A DNA stretch of 64,000 bases, taken from assembly GCF_010993745.1 (NCBI RefSeq), contig NZ_WOTN01000003.1:1612001-1676000 (forward strand). The letters are read 5' to 3'. This DNA comes from Fodinicola acaciae (lineage in GTDB: Bacteria; Actinomycetota; Actinomycetes; Mycobacteriales; HKI-0501). Positions within the stretch are counted from its first letter, which is position 1. The number at the start of each line of letters is the position of its first letter. The notes under the pieces are model-generated. The model searched no databases. It had not been told where the DNA came from and was given only the letters and a program-made list of their open reading frames with translations. The position numbers and the translations under genes were made by a program. Shown here piece by piece: positions 44,790 through 53,468 of the stretch.

Positions 44790-45585
44790 TCAGCTCGATG
44801 TCGAGCATCCAGTAGGAGATGTATGGCAGCAGGCGGCGGTGCAGGTCCCACGCACCGGCCGTCTCGCCATTCTCGAACCGCCGCCAGATCTCCACGTAGA
44901 TCTCGGTGAACGAGCAACCCGGCTGCGTGCCGACCGCGCCGCGGCGGGCCGCGTCCGGCAGCTGGACGCCGGCATAGCCCTCCAGCGACGGCAGCGCCGG
45001 GTCGCCGTCGGCCAGCTGGGTGATCAGCGGCCCCGGCGGACTCGACTCGACCTTCACGAAGGCCAGGTTGGCGTGGTCGCGCGCGATCTCGGCCAGGCCG
45101 GCCGCGTCCAGGCTGGTGCCGGTCTCGATCGGCGCGTACTGGAGCACCACCGGCACCGGGTCCACGGCCTCCAGCACGGCCCGGATGTGGTCGGCGACCG
45201 CACGCCGGGTCGGCGACAGGTAGTGCGGGGGCAGCAGGTTGATCAGGTCGGCGCCGGCGTCCACCAGCCGCTGTGCGCGGCGTACGGCCAACATGGTGGC
45301 GTGGTCCTGCACCGCGAGGATCGCGGCGACGTCCGGCCGCTCACGCGTCTGCTCGAGCAGGATGTCGGTCAGCGTGTCCCGCTCGTCCTCGTCGAGCTTG
45401 TGGTATTCGGACGCGAAACCGGGAAACATGACACTGCTCACGCCGGCGCCGAGCACGTACTCGACGACCCGCCGGAAGCCCCCGGTGTCGATCGCGCCGT
45501 CGGGACCGAAAGGCACTTCCAGGACCGGCGAGACCCCCCGCACCAGGGTCCGCACCGCGGGCTTCTGCAGCTCAGTCGTCGTCAC
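44638..45585 (-). CDS. Dihydrodipicolinate synthase family aldolase/lyase
   Basis: The 315-residue protein is a DapA/NAL-type (beta/alpha)8 barrel. The Schiff-base lysine is in LAFVKVESSPPG near residue 177, and the conserved tyrosine is in VVLQYAP about 28 residues earlier. GVSPVLEVPFGPDG is the usual first strand. Members act on 2-oxo sugar acids or lysine precursors; no partner genes identify the substrate. A CATAT-tcg-ATATG palindrome lies 26 bases upstream of the start. Confidence 0.85.
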   Translation of the reverse strand: MTTTELQKPAVRTLVRGVSPVLEVPFGPDGAIDTGGFRRVVEYVLGAGVSSVMFPGFASEYHKLDEDERDTLTDILLEQTRERPDVAAILAVQDHATMLAVRRAQRLVDAGADLINLLPPHYLSPTRRAVADHIRAVLEAVDPVPVVLQYAPIETGTSLDAAGLAEIARDHANLAFVKVESSPPGPLITQLADGDPALPSLEGYAGVQLPDAARRGAVGTQPGCSFTEIYVEIWRRFENGETAGAWDLHRRLLPYISYWMLDIELIIAAEKLISVRRGLFESPYCREPAHRLDREEVATIDRFLSEFADLLPRIP

Positions 45586-45610
45586 AGCGCGATCTCCCAG
45601 ATATCAGTTC

Positions 45611-45623
45611 CATATTCGATATG
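45611..45623. promoter_or_regulatory. Palindrome upstream of the DHDPS-family gene
   Basis: CATAT-TCG-ATATG is a perfect 13-bp palindrome 26 bases before the start at 45585. A related string (cgatatgcgatgc) occurs near 45669. It may be an operator. Confidence 0.5.
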
Positions 45624-45719
45624 CCGAAGCATAGCGTACCGTGTCGTTGCCGACCTGGCGTACTCCGATATGCGATGCTTGGCCCGATTGCTGTTGATTC
45701 GTACGGCAGGAGCTTGTCG

Positions 45720-45896
45720 ATGCCAGGACGTACGCGGGAGCTGATCCAGGCCGAGCTGGCCAAGGCGATGGAGGACGGCACGGATCCGCAGACGACGCAG
45801 ACCCGACTGGCGGCGCTCGTGGCCAACCTCGACGACGAAGGCCGCGCGGAGCTGCTGAAGCTGCTCGACTCCGCCACGACGCTCATCGATTCGTAA
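45720..45896 (+). CDS. Small helical protein, 58 residues
   Basis: This small protein has a helical, charged composition (RTRELIQAELAKAMEDG, then TRLAALVANLDDEGRAELLKLLDS). AGGAG lies 7 bases before ATG 45720, the best start; the frame is open to 45621. I do not recognise a family. It stands alone in the divergent gap after the DHDPS-family gene. Confidence 0.55.
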   Translation: MPGRTRELIQAELAKAMEDGTDPQTTQTRLAALVANLDDEGRAELLKLLDSATTLIDS

Positions 45897-46081
45897 GCTG
45901 CCAGCTTTCGATGGCAAGTCAGTCGGCAAGTTCTGCGCAATTCGCGCATTATTGGTACCGATGTCAGCGTGTGGACAAAGTGCGGCGTAACACCGGGGGC
46001 TCCGGCGACGACACAGGGAGGGGACCAGTCGTCGGGAGATAGGACAGACTTGAGGCGGTTTGCGGAAAGTCGGGGGCCGGT

Positions 46082-46870
46082 ATGCCGCTGATGTCGGTGC
46101 TGACCGCGGCGCACGGCGATCGCGTCGACTTCCTGGTCGAGGCCGGCGAAAGCCTGGCCGCCCAGGAACTGCCGGCCGGCTGGGAGCTGGAGTGGGTCGT
46201 CCAGGAGGACGCCGCGAACTCCGTTCTCGGCGACGCGGTCGGGCATTTCGACTTCGTGCGGCACAGCGCCAACGGCGAACAGCTCGGCGCCGCGGCGACC
46301 CGCAACCTCGCACTCGCCCGGGTCGAAGGCGAGTTCGTCCACGTGCTCGACTCCGACGACCTGATGCTGCCGCGCGGCCTCGCGGTCGCCATCGAGGCGT
46401 TCCGGCAGCGGCCGTGGATCCACTGGGTCTGCGGCCAGGCCGACGACCTGATGCCCGATGGCACGCGCGTACCGGTCTCGGCGATGCTGCCTCCCGGCGT
46501 GATCGAGCCGGGCGTGGTCAGCGACCACCTGACCGCGTACGAGCTGCCACCGGTGCATCCGGCCGGCCTGACGCTGCGTACGACCACCACCCGTGCGGTC
46601 GGCGGCTGGGCCGGCATCCCGCGGGCCGAGGACAACTCGCTGCTGATCGCCGTCACCGAGCTGAGTTTCGGTTATCTGACACCGGAAGTGACCTGGCTCT
46701 ATCGCAAGCACGACGGCCAGGTCACCACCACGGCCAGCTACACCGAGCTCGTACCGGCGTCACTGCAGGTCGTACGGCAGCGGATCGCGGCGTTGCGGGA
46801 GACCGGGCTGCAGTTTCCGCCGCCCCCGCCGGTCGAGGACCTGCCGATCCGCAAGCCAGCCGCCAGTTAG
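46082..46870 (+). CDS. Family 2 glycosyltransferase-like protein
   Basis: The 262-residue protein has the GT-A pattern of family 2 transferases: MSVLTAAHGDRVDFLVEAGESL, then LGAAATRNLALARVEGEFVHVLDSDDLM with the DSDD metal site near residue 97. No membrane segments are visible. It has no cell-wall gene neighbours and the acceptor is unknown. A gene-free stretch with palindromes follows. Confidence 0.8.
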   Translation: MPLMSVLTAAHGDRVDFLVEAGESLAAQELPAGWELEWVVQEDAANSVLGDAVGHFDFVRHSANGEQLGAAATRNLALARVEGEFVHVLDSDDLMLPRGLAVAIEAFRQRPWIHWVCGQADDLMPDGTRVPVSAMLPPGVIEPGVVSDHLTAYELPPVHPAGLTLRTTTTRAVGGWAGIPRAEDNSLLIAVTELSFGYLTPEVTWLYRKHDGQVTTTASYTELVPASLQVVRQRIAALRETGLQFPPPPPVEDLPIRKPAAS

Positions 46871-46938
46871 GCGAGGTATTACGCGGTGCGTCGCCACACT
46901 TGAATCGCCAGTCACGGTGGTCACATCCGTAACACGCT

Positions 46939-46999
46939 CGATGCAAGCAAGGCCTCCATGCGTGCGCTGGATGCACGTATGGGGGCCTTGCTTGCATCG
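46939..46999. repeat. 61-bp palindrome of the GCGTGCG-core family
   Basis: CGATGCAAGCAAGGCC (46939-46954) pairs with GGCCTTGCTTGCATCG (46984-46999); the interior also mostly pairs. The core CCATGCGTGCGCTGGATGCA matches the element at 56137-56183 with two differences. Confidence 0.8.
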
Positions 47000-47065
47000 C
47001 CCAAACCGACAAGGCGGGCATTTAGCGTTACAGCGGCGCATTGGTGATCGTGAGGTGAACACTCA

Positions 47066-47093
47066 CGTCGGACGCACGCATGGTGGCCATGCG
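47066..47093. repeat. Left flanking repeat of the uronate locus
   Basis: This 28-base sequence, ending GCATGGTGGCCATGCG, matches 56156-56183 in the same orientation with two differences. Its last 17 bases (47077-47093) form a hairpin with CGCATGG/CCATGCG arms and are followed by gactttt. Confidence 0.8.
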
Positions 47094-47215
47094 GACTTTT
47101 CAGTAGCGGCCGCAGTTGGGGCGGCAGGCAGGCGTGGTGGCTGTCAACGATCTCATCCGTGTCCTCTCGTCAGAACTGACGAGTCATCAGACCAGCCACC
47201 GCCTTCATGGCGGTT

Positions 47216-49567
47216 TCACCAGACCTTCAGGCGGTGGGTCGCGCCCTGCGAACCGGCCACGGTCACGTCGACGACGAGCGGATTCAGCGAGATGACCCGG
47301 ACCGTAGGATCGGCCCGCACGACGCGGCGAGCGGAGGTGCGAACGGTGATCCGTACGGTGTCGCCGAGCTGGCTGGGATCGGCGACGGCCAGGCGGCCGT
47401 GTTGCCAGCCGACGACCGCGGGTGCCGAGGCCGACACCGTTCCGGCCTTGCCCGCGGCGAAAAACGCGGCGAGCTCGATGCCGTCGAGGGTGCGGACGGC
47501 CTGGAGGTCGGCCGTGTTGGACAGGATCCTGGTCAGTCGGGTTTTGGTCAGGCTGAGGACGGTCGGCGACGGTACGACCGCGTACGCGTAACGCGCGTTG
47601 GTCGGATTCGTTCCGTGGTCGAGGAAAATCGTCTGGTAGTGCCGCGTGAACGGCTCGGTGGAGCCTTTGGTGTTGGCGCCAGTGTCGACATCACGCCACG
47701 CCCCCGTACGCGCCTCTCGACGTATGGTCACCTTTCCGTTGTCCAGCAGGAAATATGCGGACACGCCCGGCAGGTCGAGGTAATGCGGATCGGCGACGGT
47801 CCACGTGCCGTCGGTCGCATAGCGCCGGCCGTCGACGGTGAGCGCGGCCGCCGACACACGATTCTCGATGGTCGTGCGCACGGCCGCGCCGGACGCGTCG
47901 GTGATGCCGGCACCGAGACAGACAATGCCGTCAGGGGTGAAAAACCACGACTTGCGCGCGGCCAACGTGCCGTCCTGCGAGACGAAATCCATCGCCTGCG
48001 CGCCATGGCCGCTGTCGAAAGCGACACCACCGACAAAGGCTTTCGTGGCCAGCGGTGTCGAGCCGAGCGCCGGCGGCTTCGCCTCTTTCGTTGTGGTGCC
48101 AGGAATAAGCTGAGCATCGACAGTCGGCCAGTACGCGTCGGAATAGTGTCCTTCCTGCCCTGGCAGGAAAACATAGAGCGCACCGTCGCCGACATACCAG
48201 CCGTGCAGGTTCTGGCCGTTGATCGACTCGTAGCGGCAGATACGCGTCGATCCGGTGCCGAGCGACGCGGCCCAACGGCCGGTGTTGTGGACGATTCGGT
48301 CCTGTTGTGGAAAAGTGCGGTGAAACGGCTCGGTTTTCGCCGCCGGCACGGACGACTCGGCCAGCAACTGCTCGGCGAACTCGACACCCGGCACGCCGAC
48401 CGGGTCGTTGAACGGCGCGAAACGGCGCACGTCCGGCACGTCCAGATACGGCGCCCAGGTGCCGTCGGCGATCCAGCGTTTCACCAGCGCGGTCAGCTTG
48501 GGATCATTGTTTGCCTGCAACGCCAGAAGCACGGTCGGATAGATCAGCAGGTGCGCCGCGTCGTGACCGGTTTCGCTCTGCCGCGACAGCATCCGGCCAC
48601 GTACGGTCTCCAGCATCGCACCCTTGAAGACGAAGGGCGCGTACACGTCGGCGATCGTGTCGACCACTTTTTGCTTGACCTCAGCGGAAAGTTGCCGTGA
48701 CGTGCCGGCGGTGACGTAGATGAGCGAGGCGACGGCGTTGAGCAGCACCAGGCCGTAGTGGCCGGCGTACGGCACGTTTTCGTGCTGGATGAAGGAACCG
48801 TCGGTGTGATAGCCGTCGCCTTTGGTGACGCGCGCGACCAGGCTCGCCGCGCCGTTGCCGGCGACATCGGTGATCGCGTCCATGGCGGCCGAGACACGTG
48901 CGGCGTCGCCGACCATCGCGCCGGCGACCACCGCGATCAGCGCCTTGTCTGCACGGTTGGCGCCGGTCTCGACCGTGCCCGGGTTGTTGGTGCGCCGGTT
49001 GGGATCGGCGTCGAACCGCAGCACCGGCCGCAGAAACCGCGCTCTGTCCACTGTGGACACCTGGTCACCCAGCGCGGCGAGGATGTGCAGGACCCAGTAC
49101 GGCACACCGATCTCGTATACATACCAGTTGCCGATCTCGGCGGTGTTTTCGTTGTACTGGTTGGCGTAGAGGATCTCCAGCGCGGCGACGATCCGCTCCG
49201 CCATGCCGGCCTTCGCGCTCAACGCCGATCCGGGAGTGGCCCAGTCGACCGCGATCGCCCGCAAACGCGCGTACATGGTGGGGAAATAGTCGCTGCCGGG
49301 GCCTCTGGGCAGATCGGGCCACAGCTGCGTGGAGCCGGCCGCGGTGTCCATCGTCGCCTCGTATTCGGTGGCGACCTGGTCGAGCCGCCGCACGGCGACC
49401 GTACGCTTGGCCGACTGCCGTCCGCGGCCGATCTGCAGCTCGCGGTAGGCCGCGACGATCGCGGCGAAATCGTCGGCCGCCGCTGGAGCGGAGAAAGCGG
49501 ACACCAGCGGGATGCCTCCGGCGGCTGCCGCTGAATACTTCAGAAACTCTCGCCGACTCGCCGCCAT
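47216..49567 (-). CDS. Polysaccharide lyase family 8 (hyaluronate/chondroitin/xanthan lyase type)
   Basis: The 783-residue protein starts with a Tat signal (SRREFLKY, then AAAAGGIPLVSAFSAPAAA) and is exported. The alpha-toroid holds the PL8 catalytic set: N204 (TGANRAD), H262 (GSFIQHENV) and Y271 (AGHYG), spaced like the SpnHL residues, and R323/R325 (VRGRMLSR). The central and C-terminal beta domains follow (HGWYVGDGALYVFLPG). It cleaves beta-linked uronate polymers by elimination to unsaturated uronyl sugars. It is 24 bases after the dehydrogenase of the uronate pathway with its own AAGGGG site, so it is part of that operon. Confidence 0.9.
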   Translation of the reverse strand: MAASRREFLKYSAAAAGGIPLVSAFSAPAAADDFAAIVAAYRELQIGRGRQSAKRTVAVRRLDQVATEYEATMDTAAGSTQLWPDLPRGPGSDYFPTMYARLRAIAVDWATPGSALSAKAGMAERIVAALEILYANQYNENTAEIGNWYVYEIGVPYWVLHILAALGDQVSTVDRARFLRPVLRFDADPNRRTNNPGTVETGANRADKALIAVVAGAMVGDAARVSAAMDAITDVAGNGAASLVARVTKGDGYHTDGSFIQHENVPYAGHYGLVLLNAVASLIYVTAGTSRQLSAEVKQKVVDTIADVYAPFVFKGAMLETVRGRMLSRQSETGHDAAHLLIYPTVLLALQANNDPKLTALVKRWIADGTWAPYLDVPDVRRFAPFNDPVGVPGVEFAEQLLAESSVPAAKTEPFHRTFPQQDRIVHNTGRWAASLGTGSTRICRYESINGQNLHGWYVGDGALYVFLPGQEGHYSDAYWPTVDAQLIPGTTTKEAKPPALGSTPLATKAFVGGVAFDSGHGAQAMDFVSQDGTLAARKSWFFTPDGIVCLGAGITDASGAAVRTTIENRVSAAALTVDGRRYATDGTWTVADPHYLDLPGVSAYFLLDNGKVTIRREARTGAWRDVDTGANTKGSTEPFTRHYQTIFLDHGTNPTNARYAYAVVPSPTVLSLTKTRLTRILSNTADLQAVRTLDGIELAAFFAAGKAGTVSASAPAVVGWQHGRLAVADPSQLGDTVRITVRTSARRVVRADPTVRVISLNPLVVDVTVAGSQGATHRLKVW

Positions 49568-49591
49568 AGAGGCACCCCTTAGGTCAACCGG

Positions 49592-51040
49592 CTACAACTT
49601 TCCGTCCACGCGCTGCGGAATCCGCCACGGGTTGTCGTCGCGTACGGCCGGCGGCAGGAACTGCTCCGGCACGTCCTGGTATGCGACCGGACGCAGGAAA
49701 CGCTCGATCGCCGCGGTCCCCACCGACGTGGTGGTCGGCGCCGTGGTGGCTGGATATGGACCGCCGTGCTGCTGAGCCCAGGTCACCGTCACACCGGTCG
49801 GCCAGCCGTTCCACAGCACGCGGCCGGCTTTTGCCTGCAGCACGTCCAAAACCGGTCGTACGAAGTCGCCTTCGTCGGCCTCACCCTGGATGGTCGCGGT
49901 CAGGCTCGGCTCCAGGGTCTCCAGCACGCGCAACAGTTCGGCACTGTCCGCATAGGACACGACGACCGAGGCCGGACCGAAACACTCCTTGTCCAGTACG
50001 CTTTCCGAGGCGAGGAAGGTCGCGGCGTCGGTGGCGACCAGCGTCGGTCCGTAAGAGCCGGACTCGGCGTCCGGTGCGGCGTACAAAACCTCAGCCGCCT
50101 CGCGAAGTTTCTCAACGCCAGAGCCGAAACCGCTGGCGATCTTGTCGTTGAGCAGCGGTTGCGCGCTGACTCCTTCGACCGCGGCGACCAGCGTGGACTC
50201 CAGTCCGTGGCCGGCCGGCAGGAAGAGCAGTCCCGGCTTGGTGCAGAACTGGCCGGCGCCGAGCGTGAACGATCCGACATAGCCGGCGGCGATGTCCTTT
50301 CCGCGCCGCGCAACGGCTTCCGGCGTGACGACCACCGGGTTCATGCTGCCGAGCTCGCCATAGAACGGGATCGGCGTGGGTCGCGAGTTGGCGATGTCGA
50401 ACAACGCGCGGCCTGCGGTCAGCGAACCGGTGAACGCGGCGGCGGTGATCCGCTCGTCGCGCAACGCCTGCACGCCGGCGTCGACACCAGTGACAAAGCC
50501 GAAAATGCCGGCCGGCGCGCCGGCACCGACCAGCGCGGTCGCGACGATCTCGGCCGTACGCGCGGCCAGGCGCGGATGGCCTGGATGTCCTTTGTGGACG
50601 ACCGGGCAACCGGCAGCCAGCGCCGAGGCGGTGTCGCCGCCGGCGACGCTGAAAGCGAACGGAAAGTTGCTCGCACCGAAGACGAGCACCGGACCGATCG
50701 GCGTCAGTACGCGACGAATGTCCGGCCGCGGACCCATCCCCCAGTCCGGGTCGGCGTGGTCGATGGTGACGGCCAGAAAGCCGCCTTCGTCCAGCACACC
50801 GGCGAAAAGCCGCAGCTGGAAGGTCGTGCGCTTCAGCTCACCGGCCAGCCGTGGCGCGGCCGGCAGGTGTGTTTCCTCGGCGGCCAGTGGGACCAGCTCG
50901 CCGGCCGCCGCGTCCAGTGCGTCGGCGGCGGCGACCAGCCAGGACGCGCGTTCTTTCGGGGTGGCCGCGGCGATCGGCGCGGCCGCCTCGGCCGCGGCGG
51001 CCATGACGACCTCAAGCTCGTCAGCGGTCGTGTCGCTCAT
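49592..51040 (-). CDS. 2,5-dioxovalerate (2-oxoglutarate semialdehyde) dehydrogenase
   Basis: The 482-residue aldehyde dehydrogenase has N125 (GASNFPFAF), E229 (FYGELGSMNP) and the nucleophile C266 (GAGQFCTKPG). The ASNFPFAFS and FCTKPGL strings are typical of KGSA dehydrogenases, which oxidise 2,5-dioxopentanoate to 2-oxoglutarate as the last step of glucarate/uronate degradation. The ATG overlaps the preceding stop by 4 bases. The next gene is the lyase. Confidence 0.9.
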   Translation of the reverse strand: MSDTTADELEVVMAAAAEAAAPIAAATPKERASWLVAAADALDAAAGELVPLAAEETHLPAAPRLAGELKRTTFQLRLFAGVLDEGGFLAVTIDHADPDWGMGPRPDIRRVLTPIGPVLVFGASNFPFAFSVAGGDTASALAAGCPVVHKGHPGHPRLAARTAEIVATALVGAGAPAGIFGFVTGVDAGVQALRDERITAAAFTGSLTAGRALFDIANSRPTPIPFYGELGSMNPVVVTPEAVARRGKDIAAGYVGSFTLGAGQFCTKPGLLFLPAGHGLESTLVAAVEGVSAQPLLNDKIASGFGSGVEKLREAAEVLYAAPDAESGSYGPTLVATDAATFLASESVLDKECFGPASVVVSYADSAELLRVLETLEPSLTATIQGEADEGDFVRPVLDVLQAKAGRVLWNGWPTGVTVTWAQQHGGPYPATTAPTTTSVGTAAIERFLRPVAYQDVPEQFLPPAVRDDNPWRIPQRVDGKL

Positions 51041-52209
51041 TTCTCCACCTTCGCGGTCGTGCTTCCGCGCCGTTTCGCCGCGGTGACCGCCGCACGCACG
51101 TCGTCCCATCGCGCCGGTCCGGCAAGACCCAGGTGATACAGGTGCAACTCGCCGGCACCGGCATCGCCGAGCGAGTCCACATAGGACGCGATGTCCGGCA
51201 CGCGCGCGGCCGCCACCGCGGTGACGTACGCGCCAACCACGCCATTCTCCGTCACGGCCCGGTCGGCCGCTCGCACGGCGTCCAGCGCGCGCTCGCCCGG
51301 CTGCCAGGCCGGCACGACCACCGCGTCCACGTCTTTGGCTGTGTCCGGCGTCAAACCGACCAAAGCGCCGGTCGTCCACGGATCCGGATCGGCGTGCAGA
51401 GTGAGACGCAGGCCACTGGGCAGCGCGTCGACGACCGCCTGTCGCAGCTCGTCCACGTGCTTCTGCCGTTTACGCAGCACCATTTCGCTGAGCTGAACGC
51501 AAAGCCGGTCGGTGGTGACGGTGACATCGCCGAGCGCGACCAGCCGCAGCACCTCGTCGCGGATCTCGGCGCGTACGGCCGCCGGATCGCGCCCCTCGTC
51601 CTGCCAGGCCGCGGCACACCCGGCGCAGCAACAGATCGACATCAGCCGAGCCGCTGCCGGCGACCAGATCGCGTCGGTCTTTTCGTGCCTGGACTGGTGA
51701 ACCGCGCCGAGCTGGCCACATGCCTCCAGGATCACGCCGGCCAGCTCCAGGCCATCGACACATTCGACGGCAAGTGTGGCGGCGTAATCCACCACTTCCG
51801 GGCGGGACGGACACAAACCCCAGGGATACGTCTCGCCGAAACAGTTGGTGACAGCGAAATCCGGGATGCTTTCGCCGAGCTGCGAGTTGTGCGTGAGGAC
51901 GATCCACGCGTCCACTGTCACACCGGAGAGCGCACGGATCGCCGCTCCGGCACTGTCTTCCTGGCCGGTCCAGGTCGCCGCCGCCGGCCGCAACCGCCGG
52001 TTGCGCCACACCTTTTCGCGCACCGGCCGGTAGATCGCCGACGTACGCGCCGCGACCGCCGTCCGGTCGCGCTGCCATGGCGTGCCGGCGCGAGCGCTGT
52101 GGTACGCGGCCGCGACCGCCACCCGGTCGACGCCGAGATCGGCCACTCTGCTGGAAAACCCGGGATCGTCCGTGACGTCCCAGCTGTAGGCGTATCCGGT
52201 CGTACGCAT
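51037..52209 (-). CDS. Unassigned protein of the uronate operon (barrel-like, Cys-rich motif)
   Basis: This 390-residue protein sits between glucarate dehydratase (2-base gap) and KGSA dehydrogenase (4-base overlap), so it is a full member of the operon. I do not recognise its family. Alternating strands and helices (VDAWIVLTHNSQ; LELAGVILEACG; LRLTLHADPDPW; VDAVVVPAWQ) suggest a TIM barrel. SICCCAGCAAAWQDEG contains four cysteines near residue 206 that could bind metal, a motif reminiscent of some glycoside-hydrolase-like proteins. No signal peptide is present. It could supply the missing unsaturated-glucuronide hydrolase or lactonase step, but this is a guess. ATG 52209 is chosen. Confidence 0.6.
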   Translation of the reverse strand: MRTTGYAYSWDVTDDPGFSSRVADLGVDRVAVAAAYHSARAGTPWQRDRTAVAARTSAIYRPVREKVWRNRRLRPAAATWTGQEDSAGAAIRALSGVTVDAWIVLTHNSQLGESIPDFAVTNCFGETYPWGLCPSRPEVVDYAATLAVECVDGLELAGVILEACGQLGAVHQSRHEKTDAIWSPAAARLMSICCCAGCAAAWQDEGRDPAAVRAEIRDEVLRLVALGDVTVTTDRLCVQLSEMVLRKRQKHVDELRQAVVDALPSGLRLTLHADPDPWTTGALVGLTPDTAKDVDAVVVPAWQPGERALDAVRAADRAVTENGVVGAYVTAVAAARVPDIASYVDSLGDAGAGELHLYHLGLAGPARWDDVRAAVTAAKRRGSTTAKVEK

Positions 52210-52211
52210 GC

Positions 52212-53468
52212 CTACCACCGCGCGATGTTCGGCTGGAAGTCCGGCACATAGCGGCGCATGTACGTCGCGTCGTCACGCCTTTTCAGGCCGCACGACAGGT
52301 AGTTTTCGTGCAGCCGCGCCAACGCGTCGTGGTCGAGCTCGACACCGAGGCCGGGTTTGTCCGGCACCGCGACGGCTCCGCCTTCAAAGGAGAGCACGCC
52401 CGGCACGATCACGTCCTCGGTCTTCCACGGCCAGTGCGTGTCGCACGCGTAGGTCAGGTGGCCGGTCGCGCCGGCCAGGTGCACCATCGCGGCCAGGCTG
52501 ATGCCCAGATGACTGTTGGAATGCATGGAAAGTCCCATGCCGAAGGTCTCGCACAGCGTCGCCAGCGAGCCACTGAGCCGCAGGCCACCCCAGAAATGAT
52601 GGTCGGACAGGATGACGCCGACGGCTTTCGCGGCGACCGCGGGTGGAATGTGCGCGAACTCGACCACACACATATTCGTCGCCAGCGGCATCGAAGCGTA
52701 CGCGGCCACCCGCGCCATTCCGTCGATGCCCGGCGTCGGGTCCTCCAGGTATTCCAGGACTCCGTCGAGCTCCTTGGCGACCCACTGGCCGGTCGCCGGT
52801 GTCCACGCACCGTTTGGGTCGATCCGCAAGGGCAAACCCGGAAAAGCATCGCGCAACGCGTGGATGGCGGCGACCTCCTCTGCCGGCGCGAACACACCAC
52901 CTTTGAGTTTGATGGACGAAAAACCGTACTCGTCGATCATCCTGCGCGCGGAGCCAACGACCGTCTCCGGTGTGTCGATCGCACCCCACTCGTCTGGCCG
53001 CAAGCCCTGGTGCGCGGCATATTTGTAGAACAGGTAGGCGGAAAACTCGACGCGGTCGCGGACTTTTCCGCCGAGCAGATCGACGACCGGCACGCCGAGA
53101 AAGCGACCCTGCGCGTCGAGCATCGCGACCTCGAAGAAAGAGAAGACCGTCTGCAGCGTCTTGCTCGCCGACACACCGCCGGTCAGGCCGTGCCGGTCAG
53201 CGTAGATGCCGCCACCGACCACCTCGGTCGCGATCCGCCGCACCGCCGGCAGGTCGAAGATCTCCACGCCGACCAGCCGCTCGGCGACTTTCCGCGCCAG
53301 CGCGAGCAAATCCTCGTCACCGTAGGACTCGCCGAGGCCGACCAGCCCGTCGTCGCAGACCAGCTGGAGCACGCTGCGCAGCGCGTACGGCTCGTGTACG
53401 CCGGTCACGTTCAACAGTGGCGGATCGGCGAAAGCGACCGGCGTGATGATGACATCGCGGATCCTCAT
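52212..53468 (-). CDS. gudD: Glucarate dehydratase
   Basis: The 418-residue enolase-superfamily enzyme dehydrates D-glucarate (or a related aldarate) to 5-dehydro-4-deoxyglucarate. The catalytic K187-x-K189 (SSIKLKGG), metal ligands D217/N219 (DPNGAW) and E242 (LEDPTPG), D289 (SDHH), and the His-rich MHSNSHLGIS (H316/H320) all fit GudD. Its start overlaps the KDG dehydratase stop by one base. Specificity for glucarate over galactarate is inferred from overall motif likeness. Confidence 0.9.
   Translation of the reverse strand: MRIRDVIITPVAFADPPLLNVTGVHEPYALRSVLQLVCDDGLVGLGESYGDEDLLALARKVAERLVGVEIFDLPAVRRIATEVVGGGIYADRHGLTGGVSASKTLQTVFSFFEVAMLDAQGRFLGVPVVDLLGGKVRDRVEFSAYLFYKYAAHQGLRPDEWGAIDTPETVVGSARRMIDEYGFSSIKLKGGVFAPAEEVAAIHALRDAFPGLPLRIDPNGAWTPATGQWVAKELDGVLEYLEDPTPGIDGMARVAAYASMPLATNMCVVEFAHIPPAVAAKAVGVILSDHHFWGGLRLSGSLATLCETFGMGLSMHSNSHLGISLAAMVHLAGATGHLTYACDTHWPWKTEDVIVPGVLSFEGGAVAVPDKPGLGVELDHDALARLHENYLSCGLKRRDDATYMRRYVPDFQPNIARW

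Larger units (their letters stand above)
46871..47215. other. Gene-free stretch with three palindromes
   Basis: No gene is seen in these 345 bases. They hold a 61-bp palindrome (46939-46999), a short hairpin element (47066-47093) and an 8-bp inverted repeat (CTCGTCAG-aa-CTGACGAG, 47166-47183). The stretch lies at the 3' end of the polysaccharide lyase gene and after the glycosyltransferase. Confidence 0.8.

Noticed and set aside
44638-45585. DHDPS-family gene as part of the uronate pathway
   Set aside because: The fold is the same as KdgD, but it lies outside the flanking repeats, has its own palindromic promoter site, and a KdgD is already present in the operon.
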